Below are positions 36,408 to 48,400 of a DNA stretch of 64,000 nucleotides, in pieces. A program made the position numbers and the translations under genes. How positions within the stretch are numbered: position 1 is the stretch's first letter; every line of letters starts with the position of its first letter. This DNA comes from Homarus americanus (Eukaryota; Arthropoda; Malacostraca; Decapoda; Nephropidae). The DNA lies in assembly GCF_018991925.1 (NCBI RefSeq), contig NW_024742485.1, forward strand, positions 206,001-270,000, given 5' to 3'. The notes under the pieces were generated by a model. It was not told the origin of the DNA. It made no database searches and saw nothing but the letters and a program-made list of their open reading frames with translations.

Positions 36408-39400
36408 TCACTGTGTACTCTTCCAAGTCTCTAAGTTGTCAATCACCACCTGCAAAATATAATAATACCGTACCATTAATTATCTGGCGATACAATAAAG
36501 TGAGCAGACATTGTGGTACTGAGGGACATTTGGGTGAGGATCTGCTGCTGTGAGGTGATGCAAAGAACAGTTAAGAGAGAACCAAGGCAGAATACGTCAT
36601 TTACAGGAATATAAATGAATGAAAGAATTTTGAGAGAATGTATGTGTGCGTGCCTCAGGGCCTGATGGAATCCCAGCCCAGTTGTATAAAGCAGGAAGAC
36701 CTCTGCTTCCCAGCCGTCTCCACTCTCTCCTGGAGAATATATGGAAAAGGAGGAAATCCCCCAAGCTCTTAAGACGCCTCCATCGCCTATATTTATAAGA
36801 ACAAGGGAGACCGGTCAGACTGTGGCAACTACCATGGGATCTCGCTGCTGCACGTAGCTGGCAAGATTTTTGCCCGAGTCCTCCTAAACAGACTTCTTCC
36901 CGAGGCGGAAAACTTCCTCCCAGAATCTTAATGGGGCTTTAGACCATCACGTGGCACCACTGACATGATCTTTGCTACCCGCCAGATACAGGAAAAGTAC
37001 AGAGAACAGCGTCATGACCGGTACATGGCTTTCATCAGCCTAACCAAAGCCTTCGACTCGGTCAACAGGGAAGCCCTCTGGTGGACCCTCAGCCGTTTTG
37101 GCTGCTCCCTAAAATTCATTGCCATTGTGAGGCAACTCCACGATGGCATAAACAGCAGTGTCTTGCACAATAGCATCTAGTCTGAGTTCTTCTCCATCCA
37201 AATAGGGGTTAAACAAGGGTGTGTACAGGCACTAACTCTCTTTTCCATTTTCTTGGCTGCCTTCCTTACTCGTGCCAGTGCCAATTTAGCCAGTGGGGTG
37301 GACACCAAGTACCGGGTGAAGGGGTCTTTTCAACATAAGACGCCTCCAGGCAAGAACAAAGGTGTCGGCACCTTCCGTTACTGAACTTCAGTATGCAGAC
37401 GACCTCACTCTTGTTGCTCACACTGAACGTGTCCTAGAAGAGATCCTAAACACCTATGCAGATGCGTATGCACACATCGACCTTGAGGCGAATGTACGCA
37501 AGACTCAGATTCTTTCAACCTGCCCCTGGTTCAGACACACCTCCACCATCCATCCATCTTAACGGTACTGCCCTCTCTAATGTTACCCACTTTCGGAATC
37601 TCGGCTCCCACCTGTCCACCAACGCTGACATCGATGAAGAGATTCAGCATCGGATCAGATGTGCATCTCAAGCCTTTGACAGACTCCGAAACCGTGTCTT
37701 CAGTTGTAGGGAGCTGAAATTATCTACAAAGTTACACGTATATCAAGCAGTGGTCCTCCCCACCCTGCTATATGGCAGCGAGACATGGGTTACATACAGG
37801 AGGCACCTTAAGGCACTTGAAAATTTTCACCAACGTACGTCTACGTTCCATCCTCCTAGTTCGCTGGGAAGACAAGAGAACAAATGCCAGCATCCTTACT
37901 GACGCCAACAGTAGGAGCATCGAGGCTACCATAAACAATTACGTTGGACTGGCCATGTTACCCACATGTACGACAGTAGACTGTCAAAGTAGATACTTTA
38001 CAGTCGCCTAACGAATAGTAAATGTAATGCCGGCGGGCAACCGAAGAGGTATAAGGATAGTCTTAAGACAAACCTGAAAAAGTGCCAAATCAACCCCCTC
38101 ACCTGGGAGTCGGTTATTCCACATCGTAACGCTTGGAGGAGCACCACACGGGAAGGTGTTAATACTATCGAGTTAGCACGATTGAAAACTGAGGCAGACG
38201 TGCCAGCGCCGGAAAAGCGCTGTCACCGCCCCTCCCTCACTCGATGTAGCCCTCCACAGGTGCAACATCTGTGAACAACTCTGCCGGCCCCATATTGGCC
38301 TCTTTAGTCACCTCAAAACTCACCAATGAAGGTGACATCCCTAATAACTCATATCATTGTATCATAGTTGGATGATCGTCATACTCGATTCCGAGGGACA
38401 GCAAAGTAGTAGTAGTAGTGTGTGTGTGTGTGTTTCTTGGTAATGGTCACCCAGCATTATGAAAGAAAAAACTTATAAAACATGCTGTGAGTTGAACTAG
38501 CTTAAAATGATTAAAGAATAAGCCTTGTAAATTACATATATGATGTCCACAACAAAAATATCTAAATAAATAAACCAAGTACTGAATTGTCAACTTACAT
38601 CAGAGGTAATGTCTGCAGGTGTGAAGTTGAACACCTGAGCGAAGAAGAAAAACTCTGCTTCCAAGGCCCTTTTGAGATTTTCAGGGTTGGTGAATCCGTG
38701 GCCCTCACCTGTGAATGATTGGCTTATAAAGAGCCTGGCTGACGAGGGAGCTAACTCACAAGACTTAACTCCTTAACTATAGCATTCAATCATCTTCAAA
38801 GCTCCCCTCTGAGGTGGTGGCTGTCTATCACTACATATCTTCTATGCCTTATCTATTTTTCTTCTCTCATCCTTTATTCTCTCCTTTATAAATTGCTTCA
38901 ACTTTTCCTCCCATAGGCAGTCTTCCTCTACCCAGTGGCCAGCAATCTAAGTCCCTGAACATCGTATTTACTATCCACTCCCTTCACATCCTTCTCACAT
39001 GTCCACATTACCTCAGTGAACCTTCCCTTCCCCACCCCTACGCTTTACAACTTACACCCCTGCCAACTTCTGCCATCCCAATCACCCAATTTAATACACT
39101 TCTTCACCCCAAATGCAGCTCTAAGTAAACTCCCCACTAGCTTGATTTTTTTTAGCATTCTTCTTTATTTCAGGTGTTGAATTGATTGCTATATGTTAAA
39201 GTAGGAAGTGCTGTATTATATTAACTCTGTTCCTTCATTACCACCAAACTTATTCTTTTTTTTTAATGATATTTCTCAGCTCTCCAGTCGCCCTCCTCCC
39301 ATGTATTGTTTCTCTCCTAATATCAACCCTCATTGTACTATTCTTAACATCATTCCCATATGTCTGTAACCTTCAACCTTCTCTGGTATTTTTTTCACTT

Positions 39401-42400
39401 TAATTTGATAAGTAAACAAAGGTAGTGTGAACATTATTAAATCCTGCTGTACCTTGGAAGAGGACAAAGGCAGCTGGGAGTCCTTTACTTCTAACCAACT
39501 CATACATGTTTCTCGCCTGACTGGCTGGAACAATCTGTAATTAGATAATGGATTAAAGACCTCAAACTCACGACATAAACATCTAAAAAGAAAATCCAGT
39601 AGAAAAAGAAATAAAACGGATTGTACAGTCACCCACAGAAGTCCTGTTACCTCTCCTGCTGTTCCACGAACCCTGAGATTCACACTTGTGAACTCCACGC
39701 AGTAGACACCGATGCATTATTCTGTCCACAAATGCTTCAGATTCATGAGTCAAAATCTCAGGGTTCATGTTTCAGGAGGATAATTGACAGGACTTGTAGG
39801 CGATTGTGTATTTACAAAATTAATATTTCAACTGTTCACTGGAATCACGTAGTCTTGTATGTTGCTTAATATTGGAGGCTACAGAACTAAACAATCTTTG
39901 ATGTATACCACACAAACCTAACAATCTCAGGGTAATTTTGTTAAATTTCAGTAGGTTTGGTTGGCTCCTATGGTTTACTTTTATAAACAGTTCAATTGTG
40001 TAACATATGAACTCTTAATGTAAACAGACAAAAGCATGTGCTTCCAAAAGACAATCAATATTATTAATTCTGAAAAATAATTTTTTTTCCTTATTCATCC
40101 CATAAGATTTACATTCTATACATTAACACAAGATGTGCCCACACCATGCAGCCACTAATGGTGTTTATAGCATCAACAGAGTACAAGTATACTAAATATA
40201 CTTAACTTGACCAACAGAGACAATCACTCCTTGAAAAATGCCTTAACCTTTGAGAATACAGTAATGTTATTCTTGGTCCTCTTACCTTATCTTCAGTGCC
40301 ATGAAAGAAGAGGGTAGGAACCTCAAGCCTCTCATAGTTTTTCAGGGGCGACCTGGTGACATAGCGGTCCTTGTGTTTATCTGGGTTTCCTATGAGTGTC
40401 TCTACGTAATTCTTCTTGAACTTAGGAATATTGGTGGCCAACATCAATGGATCTGACACACCATAGTAGCTGGCACCTGGTGAAAGAGTTTAAAGATACT
40501 AATAATATACTGTATAATGAAATTCTGTATGTGACAATAGAATGCACCATCATTATAACCTTTTATAAAATGTGACAATATGAATATCACAAACTACATG
40601 ATAAAATCCGTACAAATCCATTATTTTTCTACGCTATTTTGCCGAGCTAAAAAATTAATTAAAAACTGACTAAATACAGATACAAGAATTTTTCTTCTCC
40701 TTCAATACTATATCCATCCACTTTATCTCCTAATCCAATTCTCTTCCATTCTCTTTTATTCTTCAATTTTCTTTCCCTAGCTGTTTCTCTTCCCATAATA
40801 ACTCTCTAGTTTTTATCTCTCCTTTACTATGCCCGTACCTACACTCTCTCTCTTGTAAAACTCATTTTCATTCTTTGACACTTTCCTCTCCTCTCCCACT
40901 ATTCCTCTCTTCTTTTTATCCCTTCTACTATTCCCTCTTCTTTCTTTCTGCTGTTTTCTGTTTAAAATCCTCCACCTAATATTTGCTCCAGAAGTTTATA
41001 TTGGTTATAAAACTGTGCTTAATGACTGCTGTACCATATTTTACTGTCTGTCTCAACTGATATATACAATAGTTACTGAAATAAAACTGTAATATTGATT
41101 GCTGTATCTTACTCTAATTTTCATCTCAACTGGTATGTACTGTATTGTATTTTGTAGAGTAAAACTGTATCAATGGGCTATTACCTGCCTTGAAGACAGA
41201 CTCCGCAATAGTGAGGGCAGAGAGGGTGGTGTATGCGGAGGTGGATGACCCGTCAATACACAGCTTGTCGGGATCAACAAGGTTCTCCTGGACTAGATGT
41301 TTCGCCCCTGCCAGTACATCATCTACATCGTACACTCCCCACCTGAAGGAAATGTCACCACTTAATCAGCTTACTAGCCTTTTGGGTTGTTGGTCTGTCT
41401 AGTGTAAATACAAGAGGAAACTGGAGTCTGGGAAATCAGTGATGTTTGACAGGGTCAGATTGGATAACACCCTTCTCACGTGTGTCTGGGCCAAGCAGGA
41501 CTCAAACCCTTGACATATTGGTGAGAGATAATGGGTGTTGCCCTGGTTAAGTATAAAATAAACTAATGTATCCTACTTAGCATGTCTTTCACACACAACT
41601 TCCTCCAGGAGACAGTAATCAAAATACAGTGAACTGTTAGGACTTTTTCCTTTAATTATCAAATACGAGGAAACAAGAAAGATGGAAGAATGTGAACATA
41701 TCACAAAATAATCAACAAAGTAATTTTCTTTCTGCAAGCTTTTTCCTGTAATGTTGTACTGCGCACCTCATTGTCATCCCTAAAAACCCGTTTTAATTCA
41801 TATTACGCTACATAATATTCAAATCCACCGCGCTTGTAGAATCTCAGGAGCGTGTTTATCCTCGCGATCCCTCCCAGTAAGCCCGCCTTTGTGAAGACAG
41901 TTATCAATGCGTTGTTTATTCCACTTTCTCCTGGGAAGCTCAATCTTGAATTAGTCTGTGTAAATCAACCCAAGTAATTCGCCAGACCTTTGTCAACTGA
42001 GGGTCGTCTTTGAATGAGTAACAGTTAGTTTGTTTGTAATTATTGTCATTGTGTGAGTGGCGATCACTGGCAACTCAGGGGTATATAAGCTCGAGATAGC
42101 GAGGAAGCAGCGTTCCCTGACGCTGATTCCCGTTTGTCTCCAGGTATGTTCTGTGTTTCCTAGCCATTCAGTTAATTCAGTCAATTGTAGTGATTATCAG
42201 TGTTCACCAGTGTTCATGATTTAACAGTTGAATTGCCATTCACCCAGTGTAGAAGTAATATAACGTAAATACGTCTGTCGTCTAGACAAGAGAGTTTGTT
42301 GGTGTTGTCATGTTTCTGGTTCCCTGACGCTGATTCCCGTTTGTCTCCAGATCAAGGGTGGGCTTAATTGAAACCCACCGGTCGCTCGGAGCCGGTGGAT

Positions 42401-45400
42401 ACCCAGCAGTGGTCAATATAGGAGTGATGGCGCTGATTCGGCGTGATTAATCGGCTCTACTCTACCTCGTGGGCCGAGGCCCCCAAACCCATCTCGGGTC
42501 GGAGTGTAACCGACCACAACAACAGTTGTTAGAGGCGCCAGTGCTATACCCTGGGACAGGCCTTGGAATTATGGTCCACAGTGTGGTTGTATGTGTTTTT
42601 TTTACCAGTGTGTTTTATAAGAAATAAATCAATGAAGACATGTTATGGTTTCACCCTTCTTTACCCTTATCGATCTGATCAATGGAAAACCTAACCCAAT
42701 GCCTAGTCCACTCTGCCCGCTACCTAACGAGCTACATGCTGTCCAGAGGGGGTCTGGTGGCAGCGACCCTTAGACATTAAGATTAGAGTTAAATTATCCC
42801 CTTAGATTTAGTGACCCCAGATCTGGCAGTATAATGTTGTAGTGTGTGTGTGTACAACTATGAACAAGAACAAACTTTCCTATCACTTATCTATCTTCAT
42901 CCATTCATTTTAACTATAAATGTGGTAAACCAAACAGGAAATCACAGCCCATAACAAACCTATATTACATAGGAGCTGTGATATTCAGGTTGGCTCTTAT
43001 AATCGTTGTCAGTAGATGGAACAGAAGGTGACGGTGCCTTAAAAAAAAACACCACCGTACTCACATTTCATTAAGTTTGTTCCGATATATTTTCCCGTAT
43101 CCAGTGCTGCCTCGGTAGTCGACATCAAGTATAGCAAAACCCCTGGAGGTGAAGAACTGGTAACCGAGGTTGAGAATGGCCGAGGCAGCACCAGTGGGAC
43201 CCTCGTGTACCTTCACCAGCAGGGGCGGCTTGGTTCCAGCAGGGGCCTGGTAGTCCTTATTCTGCAAGGCATTAAAGAGACATGTCAAAGAGGTTTCAGA
43301 AAAACTACTGCATTTACAAATAGCAGTGAAGGTTAAAGTTAAGGTAAAATGAAAGACAAAAGTCGTGTCGTGAAATTTGGTGAAAACATATGCTGAAGGG
43401 CTAAACTTTTGGTGCACTCTGCCGTGTGGTAAGGGGCTCTCATAATGTTTTACGAGTAATATTTAATCTTCCGGCAAAACCGCGACACGACTTTTGTCTT
43501 TGATTGTACAATGTGAAGATTATTACCCAATGTATAGATTATATGATATTTGTTTATATTACTTAGCTACAATATACAGTATCCCCCATTTACTTTCATA
43601 TGATGCACATTACTATTCTTACTTTGTTAGTTTAAGGCAAAGTCCATTATTTCCCCACACCATGGGTAAAGTTCCAATTTCCTCCCCTGGAGATGTAGCA
43701 ATACCCACAGGCAAAATCTTTCTCCCTAAAAGTAGTCACTGTTGCTTACCTTAGGCATGTATAGGTAACCATAAGCAAAATCCCCCTGAGTGGTAGGGAA
43801 CTGGATCAACCTGGCAGTGCTGAGGTAACCAACATCCACTTGGAGGTCAGCAGCACCACTCACCACACGAGTCACACCTGTCTTGACCTCCACCTCCACT
43901 AAGCGAGGGTTGCGCAGACCATCTCCAGCCACCACATACACCTGGGTACAGATAATTCAGGTTAATTTTCTCCCTAACTACTGTACTCTATGACTGTACC
44001 TATACGGACTGTATTGGCCACTTAACTTTGCAAAAATACCCATTAACATCCTAGATACTTCATCATAAAACATGGTGTAAAGTACCACTTTAAAAAACTT
44101 CACTTTATAAATACTTAAAAAAAAAAGTACTGTATAATTAATTTTTCTTGGTGGTTCTCATCCGTCAGAAGAACAGAGGCAGACAAAAGAAAGATTTCTC
44201 TAAGAACTGAAGGTAAAAGAGGTGTCAACATCTTCACCACAACACAAGTACAGTAGTTGTGAGAACAAAAACAACTCACTGGTTCTTACCTTAGTGCCGT
44301 CCCTAGAGTAAGCCACCCCAAGACTGTAACTGGTGTAGCCAGTCTTGATGACCCGACGCTTCTCCTTCATCAGATCCACAACAGTCAGATCCTGCAAATG
44401 GGAAACAGTTACTTAGTGACCATCAGCACCTGAAGTGAAGTAGTCAGTCTTAGTAATTACACTCTCCTTGTTCCCTAAGGTCCATAATGGTCTAATTTTG
44501 AAGAAGATAATGAGGGTTATAATCAGCTATAACAATTAGAAATGCCTGTTTTATCTCTCTCTACACTCAACAGTATCTCTTTCAATACACTGGGGTGGAG
44601 GGAACATCACATACAACTTTGAAAAAATATTGTACCTCACTGGAATTTAATAAGAAAATGAATTTATTATCATGAGTTCAATTCAGCGTGGGAGAACAAA
44701 CATATGAACTCAAAGCAAACTTGTACATTATATGGAAGATGTGACCAAGAGTTAAAAGATAATTTCTCAGTATTTAAGCAATTTTAGAGAAATACTGTAT
44801 GGTGATTACAGGTACTCGACATTATAAATTCACCCATATCAAGAAATAAAATTTACCCGGTAGGCAAATACGATAATCATCTCGTGGAACTTGAGCAATA
44901 ATGTTTAAGTTAAATACATTAAGAATGCTGTTCACACTTACATGTCCACAGATGACAACTGCTTCATTGCTGCCAATACGAGGATTCACAGCATATGCCT
45001 GGCGCCCCAGTCTGCAGAATGTAAACAACCGTATCTTATGACCATTAAGATTGTAAATATCATAGCCAATATCATATGGCTGAATCCTTACACAAACTGG
45101 CTGGTTTATATCCTATTAAGTCTAATTTACACTACATTTATCTCACACATTAAACAGATTAAATGCATGACACACCATTGCTCAACAAAAATGACATACT
45201 TTATCATCAACCCTGACTCAGGATTAGTGAACTTCCTGATGAGAGAACAGGTAACTGGGTAACACAACACTAAGATGGTTGGGTTAAATAATGTTAAATT
45301 TGCACTGAGACTCTACTGGAATTAGAGGTATTCTCTCATCCCCGGCTGGCATGAACCTACCATGTGAAACACTCGAGAATCTATGCCCAGTTGATATTGT

Positions 45401-48400
45401 TCCTAATTTTTTTTTTTTTAAGTTTGGTAAAGACTGCTTTTATATTATTACTTCCAAGGTATTGAGAAAATCTATAACCTTCCATTTTCAGGATTTCTTT
45501 CATTAAGGTTTTTAAATCATTAGGTGAAATAAGTGGAGGTTCCTAATCGTCATGAGATACTTGGTATTCTTGTTTTCTAACTTTATATGACTCTTCAACT
45601 CACTTCCACATCGGCCAGCCAACCTCTCTAGATTCTGGTGTCAGATTGATCTCAAAGCCACGGCGAGTAACCCTGTATAAGTTCCACCAGCCGGTCGAGT
45701 CGTGTACATAGAAGAGTTCGTTGTTCTGGTCAAATGAGGGCATCATCATGCTGCAAGTGAGGTCAAAGGTCAAATATCATTTACCTTTTGGGTTGGGATG
45801 AAGTGAAAGTCAAATAACAAAGATTGTGATGAGATAATAGCATTTATTAACATAGTACAGTACTAGGAGTTATACTGTATTAAGTTTTTCTCCTACACTA
45901 ATGTCTTTATCTGCTACATTAGATTCCACAACTCCTATACCAGACACTCCACATCTGTTAAGACACCACACCTACTACCTATACCAGAAACTCAACACCT
46001 GTTAAATAAGACACCAAACCTGCTACACCAGACACTCCATACCTACTATAGACTACACATGTGATAAACGTACCTGCCATGTTGAAAAAACCTGATGATA
46101 GCCAACTTGCCATTTTTGTTCTTAATCTCTGCTACAAACATCTTCGTCTCATCCCAAGGCTTGAAAAAATGGGAAACGAGATTTGTTTAACAGAAGTAGG
46201 AAGTGTAGGCAGAGAAAAGTGTAAGAGTCAAATTTTTGTAAAAAGTATTAACTAAGTTTTGGGGTTGCCAGATTTTTTTCATTTCAAAGTAAAGGCCACT
46301 ATTTTTATTTATTTATTTATTTATTATTATTTTTTTTTTTTGGAGGGGGGGGCAGATGTACTTCATATAAAATAATAGCTATATACCCAGGACCTAACCT
46401 ACTGGCTCCAGGAAAACCATTACTCATGAACCATGCAGTGTTTGACAAAGTTAAGAAGAAATCTCAGAAATTCAAGAGATGAGTCCAGACAAATGATGAG
46501 CAGGACAAGGATGTACCTGTATGCCAGGAACCAAGCAAAGTCAGAGTGTGGAAGGGCTGAAAAAGGGTTTCAGAGGCAGATTGCAAGTGAGGTCAAGTCA
46601 AACCCAAAGGCTTTCTACCATTATGCAAAATCAAAATTAAAGACGTGTGGGTGTATCAGATCCGAGAGTTTAAGATGGAATTACACACTCAGATCAGGAC
46701 AAAGTGGAGGCATTAAAGATTTTTTCCTCAGTCTTCACAAGAGAGGATGTGAATGATCTCCCTCATTTGAGGCACATTATGTTCTCAGAAGAGTGTACAG
46801 TACAGAGTATTAGGAATAAATTGTCAAAGCTAAAGGTTAGGAACCTGGGCCTTGACAGCATGTATCCCGGAGTGCTAAGAGAGCTGTGCAATGAGCTTGT
46901 AGAGCCCATTAAAATCTTGTTTTGCAGATACATGGACAAGCAAAATATCTTAGTGACTGGAAAATGGCATATGGTACCGGGTATATGAGTCCTATATTGA
47001 AACAGGAAGAGAGCCACTTTACAAATAATTATCTCCATTCAGGACTCAGTATGTGCCAACAGTGCGTAACAGAGACGTGACCAACCGCCCAAGTGGCTAA
47101 TGAGCCCATCAGTGGCGAAGAGGATAAAAGTAAAAAGATTTTGCGATTTTTGAAGTGTATGTTTCAAGACCACTAAAATTCCAACAGACATTTCAAGGAC
47201 AATCGAACTAGTCAGTGAAATAAGGGACAGTCCTAGATATACACAATGCCCGGCAACCCTATTGCTAAGGAATGTACTGTAGGGTACACAAATAATGTAA
47301 GGGCAGATCCATGGGGGGTCCTGGGGTTCTGAACCCCCTTTTCACCAGAAAATTCCAGCACTTCTTCTTTAAGGCAGTATAGTACAGGTACTCGGGCATT
47401 TTTGTATAGGAAAGTGTTCACTATTGACTTCAGAATATCCCCTATTATCAAGTGTGCATGGCTTCAAAAAGCCCATAATAATGGTCAGATTTGAAAAAAA
47501 ATTCTGGGGCATACTGTACAGTACAGCATCCTCCCCAGTTGGGTGGGCTGGCAGCACTCGCCATGTTCCCCCACCCACAACTTCTTGGACCCTCTCCCCA
47601 TCGATATTTCTGGATCCACCCCTGTAATGACAGTACATAACCAATCACTCACCATCCTCTGGTGGTTCCATTGTAGCCACACAAGAAAGTTACCATCCTG
47701 GGATATTCTGGGAGTCGCAAAGTTGTTGGCATACCCCACTAAAACTTCCTCTGTGCCTGTGCTGGCGTCCACCATTGCGATGCTGTACTTTGGCCTTCCA
47801 GGCTTCCCCTCCTCTACAGATTCCATTTCCTCCATTACAAAGAATAAAGAATTCCACTGTGGAGAAAAATATGTTCATATGTAACAACCTGGAGGGAGAG
47901 GATGGGTGTTGTATGAAGCTCATACAGCAATTCTATCAGCCAATGCTGGTTAAATACAGTATTATTGTTGATAATGATAATAAGTACAGTACTATTATTA
48001 TTACTGTAATTCTTTAGCAGTGTGTGTTTAGCTTATAAGATGTAAAGTATAAGTCATGTACTGTACAGTAATATAAAAAATAGTACTGTATTTAACCAGC
48101 ATTGGCTGATAGAATCAGTATATATCATCAGTTAGTACAGTATAAAAATGGTAATTAATGTCCTGACTGTTCAAGCTGTGACTCATTAAAATTGGAGTCT
48201 GCAAAATGAATACTATATTTCCCATTATATTATTGTTATAAAGTAACAATTGAAAAGTTATCTGAGGCTGTAGACACCATTCACAATACTAGTTGAGGAC
48301 AAGGTGTTAAACTAATATTTGCCTCTCCCTAGTGTAAAAACAGTGAGTGGCCAGTACAGCACACAACACACTTGAATGACTTGGTTGGAGTATGAATGCA

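Noticed and set aside
38820..39330. Pyrimidine-rich stretch in peptidase intron 15 as a possible gene or LINE
   Set aside because: Strong C/T strand bias is visible, but no frame with recognisable motifs and no terminal repeats were found.
41440..41560. Functional tRNA gene
   Set aside because: B-box-like and A-box-like strings are present, but no seven-base-pair acceptor stem or proper cloverleaf can be drawn.
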